Assembly (NCBI RefSeq): GCF_014856545.2
Contig: NZ_CP109811.1
Span: forward strand, 2,350,001-2,414,000
Direction of reading: 5' to 3'
Source: Mesobacillus jeotgali
GTDB taxonomy: Bacteria > Bacillota > Bacilli > Bacillales > Cytobacillaceae
Length of the DNA stretch: 64,000 nucleotides
Shown one piece after another: positions 8,050 to 17,666 of this stretch. The notes beneath the pieces are model-generated. The model was not told the DNA's origin. It searched no databases and saw nothing but the letters and a program-made list of their open reading frames with translations. The translations under genes and the position numbers were made by a program. Every line of letters starts with the position of its first letter. Position 1 is the stretch's first letter.

Positions 8050-9630
8050 CTATTTAAGAGGGAGCACACTCCAATTGTCATTGCATGAAGCCTCAATTTC
8101 CCTGTGTCTTTGGATATAATTTGCTATTAATTCGGTCATATCTGTCTGGATTTCTTTTTTGACCGGCTTACCTTTGAACATATTAAAGTGTCCACCACCG
8201 CCTGCACGATAATTATTGACCACTATGTTGAATGGATCACTAAGTTTTAGTGTTTCTCCCTTATATTTCAGGAGTGTAACCCTGTTTCCATGGGATTTGG
8301 AGATATCGATATGATATTCTATTCCTTCCCACATATCATAGTTATAATGCTGTGGTTTAGGAGACTCAAAGGAAGGATTAACATGGATTTCTCCTTCGTC
8401 ATCTAAAATAAAGTATTCTGCGGATTTTTCAAGAGCGTCTTTTATATCCTGCCCAGAAACTGTAATCACTTTTAAAGTATTGGGGTAAACATAGTTGGAT
8501 ACGATATCCCTCATGGTTACCTTATTAGGTAATCCTGGGGCTCCATTATGGAAAAGAGCTGTCGCAGATATATCTACCCCAGCAGCATCCATCTGTATCT
8601 TATTAATAAACTCGATAAGAGGATGGTCTTTTTTTCGGACTTCGAGGGGTGAATGGACGCGCATATCCCCGACGATTTCTCCCAGTGGCTCATCAAGCCA
8701 ATTTTGCGTGGAGTCTTCATATGGACTTGTCAACTCCACAATCTTTCCATCTGGCTCCGTGGTTTCATCTATGGCTATATTATCTGATGCCTTTTCAACA
8801 ATAGTCCAGCTTCCTTTCAACTTTTCAAGTTTGATCGATACCTTTGAAAAAGCCTGTCCCATATGCCCTGGCTGTGCAACCAGGACACCGTTTAGTTGAG
8901 TGGATAGCTGACGATGCTGGTGACCGGTCAGAAGAATATCAATTCCGGCTATTTCCATGCACATCCGATAGGCCTGATTTTCGCCCGTAAGCTGTTCAGT
9001 CGGGGCTCCAGTCTCAAGGTCTCTCTCAAAACCGCCATGATAGGAAACAATAAGAAGGTCATACTGCTCATTTTCTTGTAAATACTCAACCCACTTATTT
9101 AGCGTTTCAAAAGCATCCAGGAATTCAAGCCCTAAAATATTATCGGGGTTTTCCCAGTTTGGTATGTAATGTGTTGTCACTCCAAGCACTGCGATTCGCA
9201 AACCATTAGGGAAGGTTTTGATAAAATACGGCTTACCGAATGCTGGTTCTTTAGTTTGCTTTTTCACTATATTAGCAGATAGCCACGGGAATTTTGATTC
9301 CCTGATCGCGTTCTTCAATAAACCCTGCCCAAAATTGAATTCATGATTGCCAATGACTGCTCCATCATAACCGAGGTCATTCATCACACTGACAATAGGG
9401 TTACTTAACTCGTTCAAATGTTTCGCGAAGTGATACGTAAGGGGAGTGCCCTGGATAAGATCGCCGTTATCGATCAGGATGGTGCAGTCGCTAGTTTTTA
9501 AAATGTTTTTGAAGACAGTTGCAAGTTTGGCCAATCCCGAATTTGTCTGTTTATTATTACCGTAATTAATAGGTAGAATATTCCCATGGATGTCGCTTGT
9601 GTGCAGAACAATAAGCTCGCACTGTTCCAT
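8050..9630 (-). CDS. Metallophosphoesterase/5'-nucleotidase (UshA/YunD-like)
   Basis: A 526-residue bifunctional-type nucleotidase. The N-terminal calcineurin-like domain has all metal motifs: HTSDIHG, DNGDLIQGTP, IGNHEFNFG and LTGHQHRQL. The C-terminal 5'-nucleotidase domain (from about residue 330) has the substrate-binding NYRAGGGGHF. No signal peptide is visible, so it is probably cytoplasmic like YunD and unlike secreted UshA. ATG 9630 is preferred over the GTG 18 bp upstream because GGAAGTGA lies ahead of it. It is downstream of, and in the same direction as, the P450 gene but separated by a terminator. Likely substrates are nucleoside phosphates or 2',3'-cyclic nucleotides. Confidence 0.88.
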   Translation of the reverse strand: MEQCELIVLHTSDIHGNILPINYGNNKQTNSGLAKLATVFKNILKTSDCTILIDNGDLIQGTPLTYHFAKHLNELSNPIVSVMNDLGYDGAVIGNHEFNFGQGLLKNAIRESKFPWLSANIVKKQTKEPAFGKPYFIKTFPNGLRIAVLGVTTHYIPNWENPDNILGLEFLDAFETLNKWVEYLQENEQYDLLIVSYHGGFERDLETGAPTEQLTGENQAYRMCMEIAGIDILLTGHQHRQLSTQLNGVLVAQPGHMGQAFSKVSIKLEKLKGSWTIVEKASDNIAIDETTEPDGKIVELTSPYEDSTQNWLDEPLGEIVGDMRVHSPLEVRKKDHPLIEFINKIQMDAAGVDISATALFHNGAPGLPNKVTMRDIVSNYVYPNTLKVITVSGQDIKDALEKSAEYFILDDEGEIHVNPSFESPKPQHYNYDMWEGIEYHIDISKSHGNRVTLLKYKGETLKLSDPFNIVVNNYRAGGGGHFNMFKGKPVKKEIQTDMTELIANYIQRHREIEASCNDNWSVLPLK

Positions 9631-9691
9631 CAAATCACTTCCGTTCACATTTTAAATACATATTTAATCCTTCCCATTTATATTAAAAATT

Positions 9692-9719
9692 AAAAAAGCG
9701 CTTAAAAATCAAGCGCTTC
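9692..9719 (-). terminator. Terminator of the P450 gene
   Basis: AAGCGCTT repeated in inverted orientation (9696-9703 and 9711-9718) followed on the minus strand by TTTTTT. Confidence 0.8.
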
Positions 9720-9721
9720 CG

Positions 9722-11029
<1,308 letters not shown>

Positions 11030-11253
11030 CTAGCGCTCATATGTTTAATAACAGGCTTGGGAGTTAGGCAAATGAAAAATTCGACTGGTACAGTCATAAA
11101 CGCGGACGATTATTCCTAGTTTATTTACACGTAAAAGTAAAAAGTAAACTTGTTATCCTTTAAATGTTTCGTCTAACAAGGTGTTGTTATACATGTTCCA
11201 CAGGAATGATACAAGCTGGTTTAACAAATAGTAAGAAAAAAGGAGGGAGCATT

Positions 11254-11436
11254 ATGAGTAAATGGAATGAAGAAGGAGCTGCCAACAACAATCTTTCTGC
11301 TGAAACAATTTCGAGTTCTAAGCTGGTGGGAAAACCGGGCCTACAGGCGCATGAGTTTTCGGAAGAACTTGCTGATGGAGGAGAAAGGGATGAGGCGATC
11401 GAGAAGCAATTAAAGGAGCATCAACCAGGTATGTAA
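11254..11436 (+). CDS. Small hydrophilic protein, unknown
   Basis: A 60-residue, charged, disordered-looking protein (MSKWNEEGAANNNLSAE..., ending KQLKEHQPGM). The ATG at 11254 has AAAGGAGGGAG ahead of it; a longer in-frame opening at 11164 does not. Composition resembles small spore-associated or stress proteins of Bacillus, but I do not recognise the family. Another tiny gene with its own ribosome binding site follows 19 bp later. Confidence 0.6.
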   Translation: MSKWNEEGAANNNLSAETISSSKLVGKPGLQAHEFSEELADGGERDEAIEKQLKEHQPGM

Positions 11437-11455
11437 TATGAAAGGAGAAATATTA

Positions 11456-11578
11456 ATGAAGAATAATAATTACCTCGACAAAAGAGGAGATTTCACTGCT
11501 CCTCCTGAAGGTACTGCTGACTATCCAAAGAAACCGGATCACAGGAAAATTGAACAGGAAACTAATAAGAGGAAATGA
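11456..11578 (+). CDS. 40-residue hydrophilic protein, unknown
   Basis: ATG at 11456 with GAAAGGAGAAA upstream, 40 codons, TGA at 11576-11578. The product is polar and Pro/Lys-rich (FTAPPEGTADYPKKPDHRK). It lies 19 bp after the previous small gene in the same direction, so the two are probably co-expressed. It immediately precedes the first 52-bp repeat array. Very short genes are uncertain, but the ribosome binding site is strong. Confidence 0.5.
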   Translation: MKNNNYLDKRGDFTAPPEGTADYPKKPDHRKIEQETNKRK

Positions 11579-11614
11579 ACTGAGGGTTGTGTTGTGTTGA
11601 TTGAAAACTTGGCG

Positions 11615-12335
11615 TGACTTCGGACAAGTTTTGATGAAGAGGCCGAAAAGCTGTCCGAACTTGGCGTGACTTCGGACAAGTTTAGATGAGAAGACCGAAA
11701 AGCTGTCCGAACTTGGCATGACTTCGGACAAGTTTAGATGAAAAGCTCGAAAAGCTGTCCGAACCTAGCATGAATTTGGACAAGTTTAGAAGAAAAACAC
11801 CAAAAGCTGTCCGAACTTAGCGTGACTTCGGACAAGTCTAGATGAAAAGCACCAAAAGCTGTCCGAACCTAGCATGACTCCGGACAAGTTTAAAGGAAAA
11901 GCACCAAAAGCTGTCCGAACTTGGCGTGACTTCGGACAAGTTTAGAAGAAAGGCACCAAAAGCTGTCCGAACTTGGCGTGACTTCGGACAAGTCTAGATG
12001 AAAAGGGCGAAAAGCTGTCCGAACTTGGAGCGACTTCGGACAAGTTTAAAGGAAAAGCACCAAAAGCTGTCCGAACCTGGCATGACTTCGGACAAGTTTT
12101 GATGAAAAGCACCAAAGCTGTCCGAACCTAGCATGACTTCGGACAAGTTTTGATGAAAAGCACCAAAAGCTGTCCGAACTTGGCATGACTTCGGACAAGT
12201 TTAGAAGAAAGGCACCAAAAGCTGTCCGAACTTAGCGTGACTTCGGACAAGTCTAGATGAAAAGCACCAAAAGCTGTCCGAACTTGGCGTGACTTCAGAC
12301 AAGTTTAGAGGAAAAGCAATAATAGTTGTCAGAGC
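11615..12335. repeat. 52-bp tandem array 1 (14 hairpin units)
   Basis: Fourteen head-to-tail units average 52 bp; left arms start at about 11624, 11676, 11728, 11780 and so on to 12297. Each unit contains CTTCGGACAAGTTT, a variable middle (TAGATGAAAAGCACC or similar) and AAAAGCTGTCCGAAC, so the ends TTCGGACA and TGTCCGAA pair into a hairpin. The spacer TTGGCGTGA or CTAGCATGA joins units. The last unit (12297-12335) and the fourth are degenerate. Units differ by a few bases each, as expected of an old array under drift or gene conversion. It is not CRISPR because there are no unique spacers. No gene overlaps it convincingly. Confidence 0.95.
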
Positions 12336-12424
12336 TGAAGTCAAAAGATTCACTTTCCTTTTTTCTTGTTCTTTTGTATCATATTATTGTTAGGAAATTT
12401 AAGGAAATGAAGGAGGGGATTAAT

Positions 12425-12496
12425 ATGATAACTGATAAAATTATAATTCAACCCTATACGACGGTTTATTTTTCCCCTTTTATGATGAATAAGTAA
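12425..12496 (+). CDS. Possible 23-residue leader peptide before the acetyltransferase
   Basis: ATG at 12425 is preceded by GAAGGAGGGGAT, an excellent ribosome binding site, and encodes MITDKIIIQPYTTVYFSPFM then MNK before TAA. The stop codon lies in a small hairpin, and a terminator follows 20 bp later, ahead of the GNAT gene. This order is that of ribosome-mediated attenuation leaders upstream of antibiotic-resistance genes. The peptide itself matches nothing I know. Confidence 0.5.
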   Translation: MITDKIIIQPYTTVYFSPFMMNK

Positions 12497-12549
12497 CAAC
12501 TTATTATTTTCACGACAAGACCTTCGTAAAAAACGGAGGTCTTTATTTA
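12489..12549 (+). promoter_or_regulatory. Candidate attenuator: stop-codon hairpin plus terminator
   Basis: AATAAGT and ACTTATT (12489-12506) form a 7-bp stem covering the leader-peptide stop. AAGACCTTCG (12517-12526) and CGGAGGTCTT (12534-12543) form a terminator stem followed by TATTTAT. The terminator stands about 50 bp before the acetyltransferase ATG, so read-through would be needed to express it from any upstream promoter. A separate promoter between 12550 and 12600 cannot be excluded. Confidence 0.5.
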
Positions 12550-12601
12550 TGTTTTGGTATCCTTCCTAACAAAATAATATGAATCTAAGGAGTAACAATA
12601 T

Positions 12602-13189
12602 ATGGAGATCAGAAATTATATGAAGGAAGATGAAATTGGTTGGGTACATTGCAGAATACTTTCTTTTTTAGATACAGCCTATTTTGATAACGTTTTAAAG
12701 GAAAAAGAAAGTTATGACAATCCATCAATTGAGTTAGTAGCTGTGATTGATAATAAAATTGTAGGTCTATTGGATATTGAATATGAAACAGAAGAGCGAA
12801 CAGTATGTTCCAGAGGGAAGGGACTTGGCGGAATGATGTGGCATATAGCAGTCCATCCTGACTTTCGTCGAAGGGGAATAGGCAAGAGTCTCCTGTTGGA
12901 AGCTGAAAGAATTTCTAAAGATCTTGGCTTGAACCGGATTGAAGCATGGACAAGGGATGATGAATGGGTAAATAAGTGGTATGAGAATAACATGTTTGTA
13001 AAAGCAGCATCATATTTTCATGTATTTATTGATGCGGGAGAAGAATTAAGAGGAACGAATAAAACTGAAATTCCTGGCTTATATCCCATTCAAACATTTG
13101 CACATTATGTTGGAAATAACAGAGAAATGATTAAGAATAAATTTAAACGAGTTCACGAATGCAATTGTTATGAGAAACAATTGTTATAG
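12602..13189 (+). CDS. GNAT-family N-acetyltransferase
   Basis: A 195-residue acetyl-CoA-dependent acetyltransferase. The acetyl-CoA binding motif A is clear: MMWHIAVHPDFRRRGIGKSL at about residues 78-98, followed by the helix LLEAERISKDLGLNRIEAWT and the motif B region WYENNMFVK. The C-terminal 50 residues are less typical. The substrate is unknown; resistance to an antimicrobial or polyamine acetylation are possibilities suggested by the attenuator-like leader. The ATG follows AAGGAG. Confidence 0.85.
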   Translation: MEIRNYMKEDEIGWVHCRILSFLDTAYFDNVLKEKESYDNPSIELVAVIDNKIVGLLDIEYETEERTVCSRGKGLGGMMWHIAVHPDFRRRGIGKSLLLEAERISKDLGLNRIEAWTRDDEWVNKWYENNMFVKAASYFHVFIDAGEELRGTNKTEIPGLYPIQTFAHYVGNNREMIKNKFKRVHECNCYEKQLL

Positions 13190-13221
13190 ATTAAAATTTT
13201 CATATAGAGTATTTGTAAAAC

Positions 13222-13260
13222 AACAAGAACGCCTGGGAAAACCCAGGCGTTCTTGTTGTT
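13222..13260. terminator. Bidirectional terminator between GNAT gene and bioB
   Basis: A perfect stem ACAAGAACGCCTGGG/CCCAGGCGTTCTTGT with AAAA loop and T/A tracts on both sides, serving both convergent genes. Confidence 0.88.
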
Positions 13261-13264
13261 GATG

Positions 13265-14260
13265 CTAATTAACTGTTATTTCTTCTTTCGTAAATTCAAT
13301 TTCAAACCCCAAATCCTGAAGCATTTTATGGTCAGCAGTCGTTTCTTGCCCTGCTGTTGTCAGATAATCTCCAACAAAGATTGAGTTGGCAGGGTAAAGG
13401 CCAAGAGGCTGCAGGCTTCGCAAATTAACTTCTCTGCCACCGGAAATCCTGATTTCTTTTGTTGGATTGATGAATCGCATCAGGCAAAGGACTTTTAGGC
13501 AATATCGAGGATTCAATTCATCGGTTCCCTCAAGAGGGGTACCGTCAATCGCGTGGAGGAAATTGACTGGAATTGAATCGGCGTCCAGTGCCTTCAGGCT
13601 CCTGGCCATTTCGATTACATCTTGCTTTGTTTCCTTCATTCCTATAATCACTCCGGAGCATGGTGAAATTCCGGAATTTTTAACAAGCTCTACAGTATTA
13701 ACGCGATCTTCATATGTATGCGATGTCGTGATGGCATTGTGATGGTTAGAGGAAGTATTGAGATTATGGTTATATCGGTCAACACCAGCAGACTTGAGTC
13801 TTTCAGCTTGTGAAGGTTTGAGAATTCCTAGACAGGCGCAAACCTTCAGGCCATATTTCGCTTTGATTTCCTCCACTGCCGAAGTAACAGTATCAATTTC
13901 CTTTTCACTTGGTCCTCTGCCGCTTGCAACGATGCAATAAGTGCCGGCATTCAGGTTAAACGCCTGTTCTGCTCCTTTTAGGATCGTGTCCTTATCCATC
14001 ATCCGATACTTTTGGATAGGGGCCTCGGAGACGCTCGACTGCGCACAATAACCGCAATTTTCTGGACACATTCCCGATTTTGTATTGATAATCATATTTA
14101 GCTTAACCCGATTTCCATAATAGTGATGGCGTATCGTGTATGCTGCCTGGAGTAATTCGAGCAGTTCCAGGTCGGGACATTCAAGTATACTTAAAGCCTT
14201 TGCATCAGTCAGCTCGTTCCCACCAAGTACGCCCTGCGCTAAATCCTTCCAGTATCCCAT
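13265..14260 (-). CDS. bioB: Biotin synthase
   Basis: Radical-SAM enzyme that inserts sulfur into dethiobiotin, the last step of biotin synthesis. The radical-SAM 4Fe-4S motif is CPENCGYC (near residue 67, within TKSGMCPENCGYCAQSS), followed by YCIVASGRGPSE, YNHNLNTS and RISGGREVNLR with the conserved Arg near the 2Fe-2S cluster. The 331-residue length is normal. ATG follows AAAGGGGGAT, 15 bp after bioY. No other bio genes are in the window, so the pair may salvage dethiobiotin or biotin taken up by BioY, or complement genes elsewhere. Confidence 0.97.
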   Translation of the reverse strand: MGYWKDLAQGVLGGNELTDAKALSILECPDLELLELLQAAYTIRHHYYGNRVKLNMIINTKSGMCPENCGYCAQSSVSEAPIQKYRMMDKDTILKGAEQAFNLNAGTYCIVASGRGPSEKEIDTVTSAVEEIKAKYGLKVCACLGILKPSQAERLKSAGVDRYNHNLNTSSNHHNAITTSHTYEDRVNTVELVKNSGISPCSGVIIGMKETKQDVIEMARSLKALDADSIPVNFLHAIDGTPLEGTDELNPRYCLKVLCLMRFINPTKEIRISGGREVNLRSLQPLGLYPANSIFVGDYLTTAGQETTADHKMLQDLGFEIEFTKEEITVN

Positions 14261-14275
14261 TCATTGATCCCCCTT

Positions 14276-14866
14276 TTAAGCTGTTTTTCTTAAATGCTTG
14301 AAACTGCCTTTGGACAAAACAGATTTTTCGAGTCTGTGACCCAACATGCCGGCGAATACAGCAAGGATGATGTCTTTGGGAAGAGGGGCAACCATCCATA
14401 GCCAAGCCATTTTATAGGTAAAGCCCTCTGGTGCAGCGGCCCAGAATTTATAAGCAAAGTACATCCAGTTCGTTCCGAATACATAATTGATAACAAGACC
14501 AATTAATGATGCAATGATAAAAGCTGATAAAGTGCGGTTCTTTTCAACAACTTTACCTGCAACATAGGCTGTTAGGATAAATGAAAGGATAAATCCGAAT
14601 GTTGGACTTATGAAAGTAGACATGCCAGCGCCGAACTTGGCAAACACCGGTACACCCACTAAACCAACTAGCGCGTATACAGTCATTGAAATTGCTCCCA
14701 GCCGGCTCCCAAGGATGATCCCTGCCAGAATCGCAAAAAAGGTTTGGAGTGTAATCGGTACCCCGCCAACTGTCATAAACGGCACAAACGATGTTATGTT
14801 CGCCCCAATAGCCATAAGGCCTACGAACATGGATGCCAGAGTTAAATCAAGTGCTTTAAACTTCAT
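14276..14866 (-). CDS. bioY: Biotin transporter, BioY substrate-binding component
   Basis: A 196-residue integral membrane protein with about six helices, the S component of an ECF-type vitamin importer. BioY features: the N-terminal LTLASMFVGLMAIGANI, the GGVPITLQTFFAILAG segment, and LVGVPVFAKFGAGMSTFISPTFGF. It can work with a shared EcfAA'T module, which is not in this window. It is first in a bioY-bioB operon, directly behind a BirA-type operator, so it should be repressed when biotin is plentiful. Confidence 0.95.
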   Translation of the reverse strand: MKFKALDLTLASMFVGLMAIGANITSFVPFMTVGGVPITLQTFFAILAGIILGSRLGAISMTVYALVGLVGVPVFAKFGAGMSTFISPTFGFILSFILTAYVAGKVVEKNRTLSAFIIASLIGLVINYVFGTNWMYFAYKFWAAAPEGFTYKMAWLWMVAPLPKDIILAVFAGMLGHRLEKSVLSKGSFKHLRKTA

Positions 14867-14899
14867 GTAAATTGCTCTCCTTTTCTGTAATATAAATTC

Positions 14900-14951
14900 A
14901 GAATAAACTTTTTGAATATTTTATGTCAACTTAAAAATAATTAAGTTAACA
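14900..14951 (-). promoter_or_regulatory. bioY promoter overlapped by a BirA operator
   Basis: On the minus strand TTGACA (-35, 14929-14924) and TATTCT (-10, 14905-14900) are 18 bp apart. The -35 lies inside a long palindrome, TGTCAACTTAA...TTAAGTTAACA (14924-14951), with 11-bp arms and one mismatch. This fits the GTTAAC/GTTGAC-type site bound by the biotin-protein-ligase repressor BirA in Firmicutes. Confidence 0.78.
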
Positions 14952-15116
14952 AATATCGATCAATAAACCCTTGAGTTTAGGAGATTAGAAGTTATGAGCG
15001 TAATTAAAACTTGTAGATTTTGAGATAGCAGGTTTTACAGTGGAACGTTTTTATCGATTTTTAAACGAAGGCTGTTTTTGTTGTTAAAATCCTTTACAGT
15101 TGGTCGTTAAAAATAA

Positions 15117-15147
15117 ACAAGGTGCACGGATAATCCGTGCACCTTGT
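15117..15147 (-). terminator. Terminator of the 102-residue protein gene
   Basis: Perfect stem ACAAGGTGCACGGA/TCCGTGCACCTTGT with a TAA loop, followed on the minus strand by TTATTTTT. Confidence 0.8.
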
Positions 15148-15148
15148 A

Positions 15149-15457
15149 TTATCTAACGCGATTATGCATTGCCCGTTCAGGCAATGGACGATCTATATCC
15201 TTGTTTTTATCAGTTTCTAATTCGGGGTTCTCTGTTGGGTCATCCTTGTAATCTTCAAAAGCGGGTTCCCCCATATCCAGCTCCCCTGGACTGAAAGCAT
15301 TCGTTGGATACTCTTTGGTCGATTTTTTTTCGACATTATAGCCTGAAATGGAACTGTTGACAGGATGATCTTTTTCATCTTTTATCTTCCCGATTGAATC
15401 TATTTCTTCTTTTTCGTTTTTGTATGATTTGAGGACATGCTTTTTCTCAATTTCCAT
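15149..15457 (-). CDS. Hydrophilic protein of unknown function
   Basis: A 102-residue, highly charged, Asp/Glu/Lys/Pro-rich protein without hydrophobic core (MEIEKKHVLKSYKNEKEEID...), probably disordered. A ribosome binding site (AGGAGG) lies upstream of the ATG, and a strong terminator follows. Such proteins are frequent in Bacillus and often unannotated. No motif suggests a function. Confidence 0.65.
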   Translation of the reverse strand: MEIEKKHVLKSYKNEKEEIDSIGKIKDEKDHPVNSSISGYNVEKKSTKEYPTNAFSPGELDMGEPAFEDYKDDPTENPELETDKNKDIDRPLPERAMHNRVR

Positions 15458-15620
15458 TGCGATCAGCCTCCTATCGGTTTTATTTACTTATACCCAAGAT
15501 ATAATACAGACTAACTTTTACTTTTTTTCCATGGCTGGTCTTTTTAGACTATCTTTCTGGTAAAATATTTTTAATCGAAGATGTTTTTGCATCTAAATCG
15601 GATAAAGGGGATACATTACT

Positions 15621-16586
15621 GTGAAGAAAAAGATCATTTGGATTGCAGGCGGGATCATTCTGGCAATTTTCATCGGACTGACTGCTGCAGGGAATTACTT
15701 TTATAATGTCGCCATAAATCGGAGCCAGGAATCTGTAGAACTCCATGGCGGCGGGGAAAGTGTCACGGCAGCCAAACTGTTAAGTGAAGAAGAGGAGCAG
15801 AAGAAGTTGGAGGAAATTACAGCCTGGACCAAGAAACAAAAATTTGAAGTGGTCGAAATTAAATCAGAAGACGGACTAAGGCTGAAGGCTCGTTTTTTAA
15901 AGAATGATCAGTCCTCTGGGAAAGCTGTGATTCTAGCTCACGGTTATAAAGGGAACAGTGAACAGATGCCAGGAATCACGAAGTTTTATTATGAGCAGGG
16001 GTATGATATTCTTAAGCCTGATGCGAGGGGGCACGGCCTTAGCGAAGGGGACTATATAGGTTATGGCTGGCATGATCGCAAGGATTATGTGCGGTGGTCT
16101 CAATTCTTAGCTGAAGAAGCTGGGGCTGATGAAATTTTTCTGCACGGTTTTTCCATGGGTGCTGCGACCGTCCTGATGGCGAGCGGGGAAAAGCTGCCGG
16201 AGCAGGTTAAGGGAATAATAGCTGACAGTGGGTATACGACGGTGCTTGAAGAACTAAGCCACCAATTGAAATACATGTATAAGCTCCCATCATTCCCGGT
16301 GATGCAGGTTACCAGTGTGATTACGAATTTACGGGCAGGCTACACTTTTGCAGAAGCCTCGGCTATTGACAGTGTTGCGAAAAATAAACTTCCTTTACTC
16401 ATCATCCACGGTGACAAGGATGCATTAGTCCCAACTGAAATGGGAATACGTATTTTTGAAAGAGCAAACAGTGATAAAGAGCTTTGGATTGTCCCAGGCG
16501 CCGGTCATACGGAAGCATATACAATCGCTGAGCAGGAGTATCAAGAAAAATTAAAGGCCTTCTGGACGAAAGCCATAGGAAAATAG
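15621..16586 (+). CDS. Membrane-anchored alpha/beta hydrolase (YqkD-like)
   Basis: A 321-residue serine hydrolase. An N-terminal hydrophobic helix (residues 4-26, IIWIAGGIILAIFIGLTAAG) anchors or exports it. The core has HGYKGN (oxyanion loop), DARGHGLSEGDYIGYGWHDR, the nucleophile elbow GFSMGA, the acid in IHGDKDALVP and the His in GAGHTEAY. This matches the B. subtilis YqkD group. GTG start with AAAGGGG upstream. The next gene begins within 10 bp, so the two hydrolases form an operon. The substrate is unknown; an esterase is likely. Confidence 0.86.
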   Translation: MKKKIIWIAGGIILAIFIGLTAAGNYFYNVAINRSQESVELHGGGESVTAAKLLSEEEEQKKLEEITAWTKKQKFEVVEIKSEDGLRLKARFLKNDQSSGKAVILAHGYKGNSEQMPGITKFYYEQGYDILKPDARGHGLSEGDYIGYGWHDRKDYVRWSQFLAEEAGADEIFLHGFSMGAATVLMASGEKLPEQVKGIIADSGYTTVLEELSHQLKYMYKLPSFPVMQVTSVITNLRAGYTFAEASAIDSVAKNKLPLLIIHGDKDALVPTEMGIRIFERANSDKELWIVPGAGHTEAYTIAEQEYQEKLKAFWTKAIGK

Positions 16587-16595
16587 GTGAATTTC

Positions 16596-17453
16596 ATGCA
16601 AACAATTGAAAGAATAGGCGAGCGTTTTTGGTATATGACGCCTGTTTCTGAGACAGACAGGCCGATCCTCGGTATAGTTGCAGGGAAAGAAAAAACACTG
16701 ATGATTGACGCTGGAAACTCTGAAGCGCACGTTACTCTTTTCATGGATATGGTTAAAGAGCAAGGTGTATCTGCGCCCGCTTATGTGGTTTTGACACATT
16801 GGCATTGGGACCATATTTTCGGACTGTCTGCGCTTGGAAATACTATATCCATCTCTTCTGGAAAAACGAAGAAGGAAATTGATAAGCTGCGCCATTTATC
16901 CTGGTCAGATGAGGCAATAGATCAAAGGGTAGAAGAAGGAACAGAAATTGAATTTTGCGCGAATGCTATAAAACAAGAGTTTCCCGATAATCGGGACATT
17001 ACAATAACCCTGCCAGAGATGACCTTTAAAGAAGAAATGGAGATTGACCTTGGCGAAATAACTTGTATCATCAAGCATGTAGGTGGTGACCATGCAGAAG
17101 ATTCGGTTGTCATTTATGTCAAAGAGGAAAAGATACTATTCCTGGCTGACAGCATTTATCCAGATATCTTTGCTGTTAAAGATAACTATACAATCGAGGG
17201 AATAAGAGATTTGCTCAGTAAAATTGAAGCCTTTGATGCTGACACCTACATACTGTCACATTCAGGGATACTTTCTAAAGAAGAATTCTTTCAGGAAGCG
17301 AATCTCCTTAGATCTATCGCTGATTTAACTGAAAAGCATCATGGAGATTCTAAAATGATGATCGAGGACTATAGAAAAAAGGTTAATAGAGACCTTGCAG
17401 AGGAAGAACTCGAAACAATTGAATACTTCGTCAATGGATTTGAGGCGAGATGA
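16596..17453 (+). CDS. Metallo-beta-lactamase-fold hydrolase
   Basis: A 285-residue protein with the zinc-binding motif LTHWHWDHIFG (HxHxDH) near residue 70, GGDHAEDSVVIYV for the next ligand, LADSIYPD, and a C-terminal LSHSG histidine. These are the ligands of MBL-fold hydrolases. The substrate is unknown; family members include lactonases and thioesterases. ATG 16596 is chosen over GTG 16587 because AGGTGA lies 6 bases before it. It is translationally close to the YqkD-like gene. Confidence 0.85.
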   Translation: MQTIERIGERFWYMTPVSETDRPILGIVAGKEKTLMIDAGNSEAHVTLFMDMVKEQGVSAPAYVVLTHWHWDHIFGLSALGNTISISSGKTKKEIDKLRHLSWSDEAIDQRVEEGTEIEFCANAIKQEFPDNRDITITLPEMTFKEEMEIDLGEITCIIKHVGGDHAEDSVVIYVKEEKILFLADSIYPDIFAVKDNYTIEGIRDLLSKIEAFDADTYILSHSGILSKEEFFQEANLLRSIADLTEKHHGDSKMMIEDYRKKVNRDLAEEELETIEYFVNGFEAR

Positions 17454-17483
17454 AACACACCCAATTAGGTGTGTTTTTATTTT
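17454..17483 (+). terminator. Terminator of the hydrolase operon
   Basis: AACACACC/GGTGTGTT stem followed by TTTATTTTT. Confidence 0.82.
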
Positions 17484-17666
17484 TACCAGGGTAAATACGA
17501 ATGGGGTGCTGTTTGTGATTAAATGCAGGAGCTCTCCATCTCTGCGATAACCGCAATCATCTCTAAGTGGTCCGTTCGCAGCGAGTTACTTAAAAAAAGG
17601 ACAAAGTATAAATCCGTTTGAAAAACATATATCTCTTAAAGGATATTCATCAAAGGAGGAGAGAGC

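Noticed and set aside
11453..11731. 92-codon minus-strand open frame running into array 1
   Set aside because: It is antisense to the small hydrophilic gene and continues into repeats; composition is not protein-like.
11615..12335. CRISPR array
   Set aside because: The whole unit repeats, with no unique spacers, and no cas genes are in the window.
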